From Chitinophaga dinghuensis (GTDB lineage: Bacteria; Bacteroidota; Bacteroidia; Chitinophagales; Chitinophagaceae): a DNA stretch of 64,000 bases. The position numbers and the translations under genes are program-made. The stretch lies in assembly GCF_003259435.1 (NCBI RefSeq), contig NZ_QLMA01000007.1, forward strand, positions 372,001-436,000. The letters are read 5' to 3'. Below are positions 18,301 to 26,863 of the stretch, in pieces. Position 1 is the first letter of the stretch. Each line of letters begins with the position of its first letter. The notes under the pieces are model-generated. The model was not told where the DNA came from, did not search any database, and saw nothing but the letters and a program-made list of their open reading frames with translations.

Positions 18301-18601
18301 GTACCGGAGAACCGCCGGCAGCAGGCATTACAAATACATCGAAGTTGCCGTATCTGTCGCTGGCAAAGGCGATCCATTTTCCGTCATGACTCCAGACTGG
18401 CATCATATCATGCGCTTCGTGGATAGTGAGGGGAGTGGCGGTACCGCCCTGTGCATCTACCTTGTAGATATCTCCTTTGTATCCGAATGCGATAGATTTC
18501 CCGTCGGGGGAGATGGCTGGATTGCGCAGCCATAATGCGGTTTCCTGGGCATAGGTAGCAGTACTTAGTAGTATAGCAGCTCCAGTAATTAATTTTCTCA
18601 T
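15389..18601 (-). CDS. Tricorn-like S41 family serine peptidase
   Basis: Large exported peptidase related to archaeal tricorn. A signal peptide ends near ATYAQ. Then come two WD40/PD40-type beta-propellers (about residues 22-330 and 330-680), seen as repeated blades such as NPAISPDGKSIAFGY, VWSHDGKWIAFASDR and SWSPDGKNLIYAAE. A linker, a PDZ domain (about 780-860, GPFDNAASKLKTGDIIDKI) and the S41 catalytic domain follow. The charge-relay pair Ser757-His758 (NCSHTGG) and nucleophile Ser976 (NYSDAYTF) match tricorn. It probably digests oligopeptides in the periplasm. Confidence 0.93.
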   Translation of the reverse strand: MRKLITGAAILLSTATYAQETALWLRNPAISPDGKSIAFGYKGDIYKVDAQGGTATPLTIHEAHDMMPVWSHDGKWIAFASDRYGNFDVFVMPAAGGSPVRLTENSAADYPYDFSADNKQVLFGSVRNAPANSIRFPYRAFRNMYTVPVTGGKSTLLSAAGADRAKFNKTGDKLVFQDLKGLEDPMRKHHVSSITRDIWVMDLQKNTYTQISDYEGEDLSPVWGNDNEVYYLSERNGKSINLFKSSATAPSKVEQLTDFNTHPVRDLSRADNNTLCFTYNGEIYTLKPGEQPRKLTVSIGNDERTVNSSNLPVNGNITSFAISPNGKEMAFVARGEVFVTSVEGNMTKRITNTPQQERMVSWSPDGKNLIYAAERNGSWDIMQTSKVRAEEPYFFNATLLKEEPVIATDAEEFQPLYSPDGKEIAYLENRNVLKVYNIASGKSRTIIPAGRNHSYADGDMNFSWSPDSKWLVSDDQKGWMIIKNAAIIAADGQSAPIYPMNGAFGEDNLKWSADGKMLLFLSVRDGRRPLAIQGLAESDVYATFLDKAAFDRFKLSKDEFNLLAGTDAAKEKPAKDTDSTKTKAPFQPDFTHLDLRRVKLTVNSASISDFAANKDVSKVYYMAAFENGYDLWVTEPRTGDTKILAKLGGTPGDIEISKDGNTLFVSNRGGVVKVDANSGKITPVNIGSDIVLQSAKEREYIFQHAWKQVIAKFYDPTIRGIDWKMYRDNYARFLPHISNNYDFAELLSELLGELNCSHTGGYYKPIFNNPDITASLGLLYDESDKSEGLKVTAIMDGGPFDNAASKLKTGDIIDKIDGVNVSNRQDWAALLNRKTNQNILVSFHNAGSKTSTEEVVKPVSPAAERELMYNRWLNKMRHLVDSMSNGRVAYVHVRAMDDASYRTVVEDAMGRYRDRDALIVDTRFNGGGWLHDDLHTFLSAKKYLEFAPQGNKVKGGEPMMRWHGISCVVANEGNYSDAYTFPYVYKQDKLGKVIGMPIPGTGTAVWWETQIDPTLVFGIPMVGNIGHEGRPNENIQLEPDIKVPLRYEDFLNGHDTQIEAAVKEMLAELK

Positions 18602-18725
18602 TGGTTGATAAAGACTTTAGTTCGCTTGTAGCCGATCCTAAAAGTAAATGAAATTTAGGGAAATTCTATCGGTGAGATAGGAGAATATGGAAAGATGGAT
18701 GGCACGTGTCTCCCGGAAAAATAAA

Positions 18726-18758
18726 AAACGGATGACTCCTTTTAGAAGGCATCCGTTT
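18726..18758. terminator. Terminator of the DUF202 gene
   Basis: Stem AAACGGATG / CATCCGTTT extended by CCTT / AAGG, with a 3-base bulge and loop TTAG. On the minus strand it lies 18 bases after the DUF202 stop and ends in a run of T. It shares the 14 bases ATAAAAAACGGATG (18721-18734) with the terminator at 15331-15344. Confidence 0.75.
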
Positions 18759-18775
18759 GGGAATAAATTATTGTA

Positions 18776-19156
18776 TCAGGAGATACTGTCTACCAGGTAG
18801 AGGATCAGGAAAACGCTCATCAGCAGTATAAAAATGGTCAATAGCGTCAGTAAAGAGGCGCTGTGGATGTAACTACCTGTTTCGAGCATCTTCTTTACTT
18901 TCAGGTATCTGCCATAGGAAAGCAGGGCGGTCATCATGCCGACAGCCACCAGTATGATGCCGGCAATGCCTGAATAGCCTTTGTTGGGTACGGCAAGATT
19001 CTTTCCCAGCACGAGGGAGATCTGTTTTACGAACAGGGAGAATTTCACTACCACAAAACCGAAGGCCATAATGCCGATGGCGGTTCTGATCCAGGCCAGG
19101 AAAGTTCTTTCGTTGGCAAGATGATCTGTAGGACCGCCAGGTTTACCATTTTCCAT
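18776..19156 (-). CDS. DUF202 (YidH-like) membrane protein
   Basis: Small inner-membrane protein of 126 residues. The DUF202 signature is at the N-terminus: DHLANERTFLAWIRTAIGIM, leading into the first span. Two more hydrophobic spans lie near residues 58-78 (GIAGIILVAVGMMTALLS) and 102-125 (LLTLLTIFILLMSVFLILYLV). Its function is unknown in the family. It is separated from the flavin oxidoreductase upstream by 103 bases. Confidence 0.9.
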   Translation of the reverse strand: MENGKPGGPTDHLANERTFLAWIRTAIGIMAFGFVVVKFSLFVKQISLVLGKNLAVPNKGYSGIAGIILVAVGMMTALLSYGRYLKVKKMLETGSYIHSASLLTLLTIFILLMSVFLILYLVDSIS

Positions 19157-19259
19157 ATTCCTCGAATTGAATGTCAGAATATTAGTTGTTTTACTGGTTT
19201 AGGGAGACACGCGTCCTCTTTTCGTATGCGCTTACACGTTAGTATTGCGGAAGGGCGTA

Positions 19260-20282
19260 TTAACGCAATAAGGGCACAATGTCTTTTCCAATCAGGCTGA
19301 TGGAGTTCATTAGTTTTTCATGCGCCAGGTTAGCATTGTCCATTTGGAAAGTGAGTCTGGATATTCCTCCGAGCGCTTCGCTGTGTCGGAGAATTTTCTC
19401 CGCCACTTCCTGTGGACTTCCTACCAGCAAAGCGCCTGTGGGGCCTGTCTGGGCTTCAAACTGACCGCGTGTTACCGGGCCCCAACCTCTTTCCTTTCCA
19501 ATTTTGGTAAAGGTTTCTGCATAGCCTGGGAAAAACTCGTCCCTGGCTTGCTGGGAGGTGGCAGCAATATATCCCAGTGAATGCAGGCCTACGGTTAATT
19601 TCTCCGGGGCATGTCCGGCTTTTTGGCCAGCTTCCCGGTAGATATCGATCAGTGGCTTGAAACGATGGGTTTCTCCTCCGATAATGGCCACCATCAGCGG
19701 TAATCCGAGGGCGCCTGCGCGGGCAAAAGATTGTGGCGTACCGCCTACGCCCAGCCATATCGGCAATGGGTCCTGTACAGGACGGGGATAGATGGCAATA
19801 TTATTCAGCGGCGCTCTGAACTTTCCTTTCCATTGAACCGATTCCTGATCGCGGATTTGGAGGAGGAGGTTCAGTTTCTCTATGAAGAGCTCATCATAAT
19901 CTTGCAGGTTGAAACCGAAGAGGGGATAGGCTTCCACAAAAGAGCCGCGACCCGCCACTATTTCCGCGCGTCCTCCTGAAATAATATCCAGAGTGGCGAA
20001 ATTCTGGAATACGCGTACCGGATCAGCCGCACTCAGCACGGTAACGGCGCTGGTAAGACGGATCTGTTTGGTACGGGCAGCGGCAGCCGCCAGAATCATA
20101 GTGGGAGCGGAGTCCAGGAATTCCTTCCGGTGATGTTCTCCGATCCCGAAAACATGTAATCCTGCCTGATCTGCCAGGTCGATGCGACGCAGCAGATTTT
20201 CCATTTCCCGCATATCGGCGGCGGGATCATGCTGTCCACTCTGTGATTTGGTGGCAGCGAAACTGTCTATTCCTACTTCCAT
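19260..20282 (-). CDS. LLM class flavin-dependent oxidoreductase
   Basis: Luciferase-like TIM-barrel monooxygenase or reductase using FMN/FMNH2. Seen features are the N-terminal strand MEVGIDSFA, GIGEHHRKEFLDSAP (the conserved EHH), the RTKQIRLTSAVTVLSAADPV segment and SGGRAEIVAGRGSF. The length of 340 residues fits. It resembles the putative oxidoreductases that act on small organic molecules; the substrate is not predictable. The DinB gene lies 51 bases upstream on the same strand, so the two may be cotranscribed. Confidence 0.92.
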   Translation of the reverse strand: MEVGIDSFAATKSQSGQHDPAADMREMENLLRRIDLADQAGLHVFGIGEHHRKEFLDSAPTMILAAAAARTKQIRLTSAVTVLSAADPVRVFQNFATLDIISGGRAEIVAGRGSFVEAYPLFGFNLQDYDELFIEKLNLLLQIRDQESVQWKGKFRAPLNNIAIYPRPVQDPLPIWLGVGGTPQSFARAGALGLPLMVAIIGGETHRFKPLIDIYREAGQKAGHAPEKLTVGLHSLGYIAATSQQARDEFFPGYAETFTKIGKERGWGPVTRGQFEAQTGPTGALLVGSPQEVAEKILRHSEALGGISRLTFQMDNANLAHEKLMNSISLIGKDIVPLLR

Positions 20283-20333
20283 AGTATGTCCGGTTGTCTA
20301 TAATCAGACATTCAAACTACGAAATATGTTCTG

Positions 20334-20792
20334 TTAGCCGATAAATTTTCTGATGCGATTGATGGCGCTGGCATGCAAACCGTGATGGAAAGCGGAAAAG
20401 GCAATGGCTTCATCCAGGCTGGTAACAGGGCCGCCCACTAATGGCGTCCAGGTGTTATATTCACTGAACATGCCGGTGTTATAATCAGCCACGAAATCAT
20501 CTATGGGCTGAATCATAAAATTTTTGACCTGTTGGATGGTCGCTGCATCGTAAGGTTGTTCTGGCTTGGTACCACGACGGAAAGTGTCGATGAATGGTTT
20601 GTCGATTCGTAAAGGATGATTACTGGCCATATACCAGATCTGCTGGTCGGAGGCAATGAGATGGCCCAGGTTCCAGAGAATGTTGTTGTTAAATCCTTCC
20701 GGCACCTGGTTTAGTTGTTCTTCGCTATAGGTATCGAAGAGTTGCAGGGCCTGACTGCGAAAATTACGGATAATCGTGATAGCATGTTTCAT
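20334..20792 (-). CDS. DinB family protein
   Basis: Four-helix-bundle putative metal-dependent protein of 152 residues. The three metal-ligand histidines are visible in NLGHLIASDQQIW, and in AFHHGLHASAINRI near the C-terminus. Members include thiol transferases that use bacillithiol or mycothiol, but most have no known activity. It is upstream of the flavin oxidoreductase. A second DinB protein occurs at 60107. Confidence 0.85.
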   Translation of the reverse strand: MKHAITIIRNFRSQALQLFDTYSEEQLNQVPEGFNNNILWNLGHLIASDQQIWYMASNHPLRIDKPFIDTFRRGTKPEQPYDAATIQQVKNFMIQPIDDFVADYNTGMFSEYNTWTPLVGGPVTSLDEAIAFSAFHHGLHASAINRIRKFIG

Positions 20793-20894
20793 GGTGGAAA
20801 ATGAGGTTTTAATATGCCTGCAAAGAAATAGTATTGCCGGCAGGGCTAAAAGTTATGCACTGCCAATTTATGAACTAAAACGGACATAATAAAA

Positions 20895-22205
20895 CTAGGG
20901 TAGTTCCACAATGAAAACGTACCACATGGTATTATTTACCGGAAAAGCGTGCATGCTATACCGGTAGCTGAGGGTTTGCAACATACTGAGTACTGGCGCA
21001 ATAGGCGCGAAGGAAGCCCAGCTGAAATAGAGTTGCCCATCCGGGAGTAAATATTCCTTTGCTTCCGCGAGGAAACGTTGCAGCAGCACTACGGGAGAAT
21101 TATTTCCCTGCCAGATATCTTCAAGGATAGGCAGGTTGCCAAAGATGTAATCGTATTTTCCACTGATATTATCGAAGAGATCAGATTGGACGGTGGTGAT
21201 CTTGTCTTCCAAATGATGCACGGTGATATTCATCATGGTGTTGGATACCGCTTTGGCGCTGATATCTGCGGCCACCACTTTTGCTGCGCCCTGTTTCCCG
21301 GCGAGTATACTCAGGATACCAGAGCCGCAACCAATATCCAGCACGGATTTTTCCTGCATATCCGGTAGGAAATTCAGCAGAAAAGGCGTGGAGCGGGTAA
21401 GTTGTTCATCCGGAGAAAATACGCCATCCCATACAGATAATCGTATATCCCTTACCGGTATCTCATAGTCAGGATGATCGAGGAGATAACGCCATGGCGC
21501 AAATTTCCTGCGGCAGACAATCACTTTCTGATATACTTTGAAAGGTTGTCCGTTTAAGGTTTGCTTCAGATAGTTGATAATACTGTGTTTATGCAGACTA
21601 TAAGGCACCGGGTATTGATCGAAGAATAAGGACAGCGACTGATACAGCGTATCGTAGTCTTCATAATGAATGGCTGCCGGAATGGTAAATGTAATATGCG
21701 GAATACCGGTTAGCGCGTTGGCAATCTGCGGATAGGTAGGATGATAATCCCGTTGGATATTCTGATAGAAGAATTCTTTCAGTGGACCATAGTCTTCTTC
21801 CTGGCCATTCACCACAATAATGAGGATACCGTTTGGCGTCAGGCATTCCAGCATTTTATCGATGGCATTGCGTTTTTGTTGCAGGTAATAAAATACATGC
21901 GAAGCGATGATCACATCGAATTTTTTCTCTAGTTGCACATCTTCCCAGGCGCTGGTAATGAGCGTTACATTATCTGGCAGTTGGAGTTTTTCGGTATCTT
22001 TTTCCACGATGGTATACTCCTGGAAGAGATGGCGCAAATTCCGGGAGAAAACAGGATCGGTGCCTACGCCTATTTCCAGGCACGACTGCCAGGATTCCTG
22101 ACCGATAATTTTCAGGATACTATTGATGATCACCGTTTTTTCATCTGACTGATGAAGAAACTGGTTGAAATTATCATGGTTGAAGGACATGGAATCTGTA
22201 GCCAT
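20895..22205 (-). CDS. Tandem class I methyltransferase protein (two SAM-binding domains)
   Basis: A 436-residue protein that contains two Rossmann methyltransferase domains. The first (about 25-210) has SAM motif I LEIGVGTDPVFSRN and FDVIIASHVFYYLQ. The second (about 255-436) has a stronger motif, VLDIGCGSGILSILAG, and YDYIFGNLPILED where many N- or O-methyltransferases have (N/D)PPY. One half may be structural or both may act on one small molecule. It is divergent from an MFS exporter. The first ATG lies inside a palindrome, so the internal start at 22190 is possible. Confidence 0.85.
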   Translation of the reverse strand: MATDSMSFNHDNFNQFLHQSDEKTVIINSILKIIGQESWQSCLEIGVGTDPVFSRNLRHLFQEYTIVEKDTEKLQLPDNVTLITSAWEDVQLEKKFDVIIASHVFYYLQQKRNAIDKMLECLTPNGILIIVVNGQEEDYGPLKEFFYQNIQRDYHPTYPQIANALTGIPHITFTIPAAIHYEDYDTLYQSLSLFFDQYPVPYSLHKHSIINYLKQTLNGQPFKVYQKVIVCRRKFAPWRYLLDHPDYEIPVRDIRLSVWDGVFSPDEQLTRSTPFLLNFLPDMQEKSVLDIGCGSGILSILAGKQGAAKVVAADISAKAVSNTMMNITVHHLEDKITTVQSDLFDNISGKYDYIFGNLPILEDIWQGNNSPVVLLQRFLAEAKEYLLPDGQLYFSWASFAPIAPVLSMLQTLSYRYSMHAFPVNNTMWYVFIVELP

Positions 22206-22226
22206 ATAGCAATTAGTTTTGCTATA
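22205..22226. promoter_or_regulatory. Palindrome in the methyltransferase/MFS divergent region
   Basis: Perfect 8-base arms TATAGCAA and TTGCTATA with a 6-base spacer. It touches the first ATG of the minus-strand methyltransferase and lies 112 bases before the exporter start. A regulator operator is the simplest reading; no regulator gene is adjacent. Confidence 0.4.
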
Positions 22227-22337
22227 AATTACTGCATTACACTGCTTTACTTTTTCACAGGAAATATTTTCGGGAGATGCGTGTCGCCCAGAAACAATTT
22301 TTCTATTTTAATGTTTGAACTCAGTAAATGCTCCTTC

Positions 22338-23885
22338 ATGAAACCTGTTGCCTTACACAGCGTACCTGGCAGATGGATAATGATTACCACCATTCTTGCT
22401 TCCACCATGGCTTTCATAGACGGTACTGCGCTAAATGTGGTGCTGCCTGCATTACAAAGGGGATTGAAAGCCTCTGCAGCAGAACTGTTTTGGGTATTGA
22501 ACGGGTATATGCTGATGCTGGCTTCGTTAATCCTGATAGGTGGCGCATTGGGCGATAAGCTGGGGCGGAAGAAAATATTCACCCTTGGAATTGCCATATT
22601 TATTACCGGGTCGGCTGCATGCGGACTCGCCTCATCAGCGGGAATGCTGATAGCCTGCAGGGTGATACAGGGCATAGGCGGCGCTTTCATGATTCCCGGG
22701 AGTTTGGCCATTATCAGCGCCAGTATACAGCAGGATGAAAGAGGGAAGGCCATTGGTACCTGGTCTGCCTTTACCACCTTTGTCACTATGGGCGGTCCTT
22801 TACTGGGCGGGGCGCTGGCAGATGCCGGTCTCTGGCGGGGAATATTTTTTATTAATGTACCTATTGGTATTGCCGTCTTATTCTTTTTGCATAAACATGT
22901 GGCGGAAACGAGGGATGAAAGCGCCGTGGATCATCGGCCCGATTATCTGGGAGCCGTATTTATAGCATGCGGACTCGCAGCGCTTACTTTTGGCTTTCTG
23001 CGGATGCCGCAGGCAGGATGGAACGCTGTCTCCGTATATGGATCACTGTTAGCAGGCATTATTTTACTCATTGCATTTATTATCCGGGAGGCTACTTATC
23101 AGCATCCGATGATGTCGCTGCATTTGTTTAAGAACCGCATTTTTGCAGGGGCGAATCTGCTGAGTTTATTTCTCTATGCCGGATTGGGTGGCGGGATGTT
23201 GTTTCTGGGACTTAATCTGGTACAAGTTCAGGGTTATACGCAATTGGAATCCGGGTTTACTTTTCTGCCTTTTTCCTTGCTGATGATTTCTTTGTCCAGA
23301 TGGATGGGCGCTATGGCGGATAAACACGGGCCCCGGTTTTTCCTGGTCACAGGGCCACTGGTGGCGGGAGTAGGTCTTTTCATTTTATCTGCTATTCAAC
23401 AGACGGGCGGATTTAGGGAATACTGGACCACTTATTTTCCGGGTATACTGGTATTTGGGTTAGGGATGTCTATTACGGTGTCTCCGTTGACTGCAGCGGT
23501 GATGGGCGCTGTTAGTCAGCAGCAGTCAGGCACCGCTTCCGGAGTGAACAATGCCGTAACGAGGATTGCCAGTGTGTTTGCCACGGCCATATTTGGCGCG
23601 TTGGCGGTGTTGTTTTTTTCTACTGCTATTCAACATTACGTATATACTTTACCGTTATCGCCTGCGGATCAGGAGGCGGTGGTATTGCAGGCCAGGAATT
23701 TAGGTGATGCCGCTGTGCCTGCACAGATTCCGGCGGCCTATCATAAAGTCATTGCAGCAAACTACCATGCCGCCTTTATCCAGGCTTATGAACGAATTAT
23801 GAAATTATGCGGGGGGCTGGGCCTGCTCGCAAGTGTGATGGCTTTGATATTTATACCCAAAGGTCGGTTACAAACGGACCAGTGA
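22338..23885 (+). CDS. MFS transporter, DHA2 (EmrB/QacA-like) drug exporter
   Basis: Proton-coupled exporter of the 14-span DHA2 group. The ATG at 22338 (MKPVALHSVPG) leads directly into the first span and gives 515 residues; an in-frame ATG at 22152 would add 62 residues that overlap the divergent gene and do not match the family. Motifs seen are DGTALNVVLPAL in span 1, the motif A loop GALGDKLGRKKIF, and motif C-like GPLLGGALADAGLWRGIFFIN in parts. The partner may be the divergent tandem methyltransferase. Substrates are unknown. Confidence 0.93.
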   Translation: MKPVALHSVPGRWIMITTILASTMAFIDGTALNVVLPALQRGLKASAAELFWVLNGYMLMLASLILIGGALGDKLGRKKIFTLGIAIFITGSAACGLASSAGMLIACRVIQGIGGAFMIPGSLAIISASIQQDERGKAIGTWSAFTTFVTMGGPLLGGALADAGLWRGIFFINVPIGIAVLFFLHKHVAETRDESAVDHRPDYLGAVFIACGLAALTFGFLRMPQAGWNAVSVYGSLLAGIILLIAFIIREATYQHPMMSLHLFKNRIFAGANLLSLFLYAGLGGGMLFLGLNLVQVQGYTQLESGFTFLPFSLLMISLSRWMGAMADKHGPRFFLVTGPLVAGVGLFILSAIQQTGGFREYWTTYFPGILVFGLGMSITVSPLTAAVMGAVSQQQSGTASGVNNAVTRIASVFATAIFGALAVLFFSTAIQHYVYTLPLSPADQEAVVLQARNLGDAAVPAQIPAAYHKVIAANYHAAFIQAYERIMKLCGGLGLLASVMALIFIPKGRLQTDQ

Positions 23886-23966
23886 TGAAAAGTACCATCA
23901 TTTGAATGGTAAGTACCTTTTTGCCCCGGGGGACTGCCGTAATTTTACATGGTAAAAATTGCAGGC

Positions 23967-24644
23967 ATGATCTCTTTCAAATCAGCTTTTCTATTGCTGT
24001 TTTCAATTTCCTGGATGATGACTGCCTGTGCGCAGGATAAAAATAAAAGTGTCATGAGTGCTACCTTATTCCAGGCTGCTGCAAAAAATGATACGGTCGT
24101 GATGAAACAGTTGCTGGAAAAGCATCCGGCGCTGAATGTCCGCGATGAGCGGCAACGTACGCCGCTGATGGTGGCCACGTATCATCATCATACCGCAGTA
24201 GCCGCACAACTAATCAAAGCGGGAGCAGACGTAAATGCACAGGATCATATGCTGAACAGTCCTTTCCTGTATGCAGGGGCGGAAGGTTACCTGGATATAC
24301 TGGAGTTATGTCTGGCTGCCGGTGCGCGTTATGATGTATTCAATCGCTATGGCGGAAGCGCTTTGATTCCTGCTTGTGAAAGAGGGCATGTGGAAGTAGT
24401 GCGTACCTTATTAAAGGATAAATTATTCCCGGTTGACCATATAAATAATCTTGGCTGGACAGGCTTATTAGAAGCGATTATCCTCAGTGATGGAGGCTCC
24501 AGGCATCAGCAGATAGTGCAGATATTAGTGGATGCAGGTTGCAATGTGCATCTAGCAGATAAGGATGGGGTGACACCGCTGATGCATGCGAAACAGAGAG
24601 GGTTTACAAAAATCGCGGAGATATTGGAGAAAGCGGGGGCTTAA
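23967..24644 (+). CDS. Ankyrin-repeat lipoprotein
   Basis: Probable envelope lipoprotein. The ATG at 23967 gives a signal peptide with lipobox WMMTAC; an upstream in-frame ATG at 23949 is also possible. About five ankyrin repeats fill the mature protein: RTPLMVATYHHHTAVAAQLI, DHMLNSPFLYAGAEGYLDIL, a repeat around GGSALIPACERGHVEVVRTL, one around LGWTGLLEAIILSDGG, and DGVTPLMHAKQRGF. Such proteins mediate protein contacts. It ends at a strong terminator and its role is unknown. Confidence 0.88.
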   Translation: MISFKSAFLLLFSISWMMTACAQDKNKSVMSATLFQAAAKNDTVVMKQLLEKHPALNVRDERQRTPLMVATYHHHTAVAAQLIKAGADVNAQDHMLNSPFLYAGAEGYLDILELCLAAGARYDVFNRYGGSALIPACERGHVEVVRTLLKDKLFPVDHINNLGWTGLLEAIILSDGGSRHQQIVQILVDAGCNVHLADKDGVTPLMHAKQRGFTKIAEILEKAGA

Positions 24645-24662
24645 GCTTGTTTTTGCTTTGAG

Positions 24663-24705
24663 ATGGCCTTCCTGCAAGTGGTTTGCAGGAGGCCATTCCT
24701 TTTTT
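24663..24705. terminator. Terminator downstream of the ankyrin gene
   Basis: Long stem (ATGGCCTTCCTGCAA / TTGCAGGAGGCCAT, one bulge) with a short loop, followed by TTCCTTTTTT. It overlaps the last bases of the convergent TonB receptor gene. Confidence 0.88.
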
Positions 24706-26704
24706 AGAAACTATATCTTACTGCGAAATATAGATTTCGGGGCGCCTGTACGAAGTATTTTACAGCGCCTGTTTCATCTACAGCGCCATTGTTGTAATAC
24801 TGTTTATTTGTCAGGTTATTGAGGAAGAAAGAAAATGTATAACGGGAAAGCATATACTGAATGCGGGCATTCAGCAATACATAATCCTGGATACTGGCCG
24901 TATTGGCGAAATCGATGTAAGACTTACCTTGGTAACGTGCTGAAAGTCCTACTAATACTTGTTTAAAACGGTATGCCGCTTCCTGGTTGATGATCAATGC
25001 AGGCGTTAATACCGGGCTGAATGTGGTCTTATCTTCTTTAATCCTGCTATAATTCCAGGAGGAATTATTGGTCAGTGTCAGTCCTCCGCATGGTTGGTAG
25101 GTAGCAGACAATTCCAGTCCTGTACGAAAACTGTTACTCACGTTATTGGTCAATAGCAGGCCATTAGGGCCTATCTGGCCATTCAATACAATTTCATTTC
25201 TGAACTTCATGTAGTAGCCGTTGAATTGGAGCGACAGTTTACTGTACTGCCATTTAACGCCTAATTCCTGGTCTGTTACTGATTCTGCCTTACTGTTGTA
25301 GATAAGGGGTTGGTGGTGTTCGTCTGTTGCCAGATCGTCGTTGCCACCGAAGATATCGTTGCGGGTAGGTTCTCTGCCGGTGTTACCGATACTGTAATAC
25401 AGACTGGTATGTTTCCCTGCGCTGAAAGATACGCCTGCGCGGGGATTCAGGAATGCCCAGTGCATTTGATCGAAGGGCACGCTGCCACTGTAATTGAACG
25501 TCGTATAGCGATATTGGAGATCTCCGTATAGGGTAAACCGTTGGAGATGGTATTCCAGTTTGGTGAAAGCGCTTATTTCATTTTTATAGCCAGTGTTGCG
25601 GTATAGTTCACCTTCGGTATCATCTTTCCCCAGATGGCGGCGGGAGTAGATATTTCCGTGTATGCCGGTGGTCCAGTTAAAGTGTTGATTAGTGAAGTTA
25701 TAGTTGCTGAATATACCCGTGAAATGGGAGCGGAAGTTATAGTGAAAGAGGTTACCATCTGAAGGTTGGCCCATAAAGTTGTTTACATCGAAGCCATAGC
25801 CGCCGTTGAGGTAAGTATAATATACGCTGGAGTTGATACTGGCATGTTCGCTTAAGCGTACTTGATGTTGCAGTTGTACCAGGCTTTGGAGGAATTCATC
25901 TTTTTCCGCTTTGGTATTGGCATTGGCGCGGCGGTTTACTTTTATCAGCGAATCGGCCACTGGGAGCCATGCCATGCCATTTTGCTGGTGGCCGGCCATG
26001 AGATTGAGTTTCCAGGTGCTTTTGTCGCCGAAGTAGGCCCCGCTGAGGAAGGCCGACTGAGAGTGATTGAATGCATGTTCTTTGTAGCCGTCTGTATGTA
26101 CTTCTGATGCACGGGCGTAGAAGGCTTTCCTGTTTTTGACGCCGCTGTTGTATTCTGCGGAGAGGCGGAAGCTGTTCCATGCGCCGTAACCGGCTGTAAA
26201 GGAGGTGCTGCGGGCTTGTTGCAGATCTGGAGAGAATAATTGCAGACTGCCGGCATAGCTGGCAGCGCCATTTTTAGAAGTGCCTGTGCCGCGTTGCAGC
26301 TGCAGTTTGCTGACAGAAGAAAGAATATCCGGGTAGTTGGAAAAATAGGCGCCCTGATCTTCCGGTTCATTCAGTGGCATGCCATCGAGTGTGGTGTTGA
26401 TTCTTGTTTGATCGATGCCACGGAGGCGATAGTAGGAGTATCCTTGTTGGTTACCCGCATCGGAGTAGACTGTGACAGAAGGCGTTTCCGACAGGAGGAA
26501 GCTGGGTTCCTGGCCTGTGTTTTTTTCTTTCAGGGTGCGTATATCCAGGTTCTGGAAGGTGACAGGCGTTGTTTTTTGTGCCTGGTAAATGGTGATTTCC
26601 CGTAGATTCCTGGTGCTGTCGGCATGGATGGCAGCGGTGTCCTGCGCCTGTGAGGTCAATCCTGTAAATAGGCACAGTGCTGGGAGTAATAATGGATTTC
26701 TCAT
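24704..26704 (-). CDS. TonB-dependent receptor, siderophore/iron-type
   Basis: Outer-membrane receptor of 666 residues with a signal peptide ending near SQAQ, a TonB-box-like region (LREITIYQAQ), a plug domain (SETPSVTVYSDAG; YYRLRGIDQTRINTTLDGMPL; KLQLQRGTGTSKNGAASYAGS) and a 22-strand-type barrel ending in VRYSF. It lacks the carboxypeptidase-regulatory domain of SusC proteins and has no SusD partner, so an iron complex, cobalamin or other small ligand is more likely than a glycan. It has its own consensus promoter. Confidence 0.93.
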   Translation of the reverse strand: MRNPLLLPALCLFTGLTSQAQDTAAIHADSTRNLREITIYQAQKTTPVTFQNLDIRTLKEKNTGQEPSFLLSETPSVTVYSDAGNQQGYSYYRLRGIDQTRINTTLDGMPLNEPEDQGAYFSNYPDILSSVSKLQLQRGTGTSKNGAASYAGSLQLFSPDLQQARSTSFTAGYGAWNSFRLSAEYNSGVKNRKAFYARASEVHTDGYKEHAFNHSQSAFLSGAYFGDKSTWKLNLMAGHQQNGMAWLPVADSLIKVNRRANANTKAEKDEFLQSLVQLQHQVRLSEHASINSSVYYTYLNGGYGFDVNNFMGQPSDGNLFHYNFRSHFTGIFSNYNFTNQHFNWTTGIHGNIYSRRHLGKDDTEGELYRNTGYKNEISAFTKLEYHLQRFTLYGDLQYRYTTFNYSGSVPFDQMHWAFLNPRAGVSFSAGKHTSLYYSIGNTGREPTRNDIFGGNDDLATDEHHQPLIYNSKAESVTDQELGVKWQYSKLSLQFNGYYMKFRNEIVLNGQIGPNGLLLTNNVSNSFRTGLELSATYQPCGGLTLTNNSSWNYSRIKEDKTTFSPVLTPALIINQEAAYRFKQVLVGLSARYQGKSYIDFANTASIQDYVLLNARIQYMLSRYTFSFFLNNLTNKQYYNNGAVDETGAVKYFVQAPRNLYFAVRYSF

Positions 26705-26765
26705 GATGGCGGTGGGCCGGTTGGTGCCCGGCTGTCTTACTAAAATAATTATTGTATTTTTTACA

Positions 26766-26796
26766 CAAATATAGTTGGTTTTCCTGAATTGCCCAA
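26766..26796 (-). promoter_or_regulatory. Promoter of the TonB-dependent receptor
   Basis: On the minus strand: TTG (complement of 26794-26796), a 20-base spacer, and TATATTTG (complement of 26766-26773). This is a full match to the Bacteroidota promoter and leaves a leader of about 55 bases before the ATG. Confidence 0.8.
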
Positions 26797-26863
26797 AAAG
26801 TTTTATTTACGTGTAGTCGTTGTCGTTATAAATACGTTACGGCCGGATACTTATATTTGGTAT

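Noticed and set aside
22152..22337. N-terminal extension of the MFS exporter from the ATG at 22152
   Set aside because: It would overlap the divergent methyltransferase gene and adds 62 residues without family similarity; the start at 22338 leads straight into the first membrane span.
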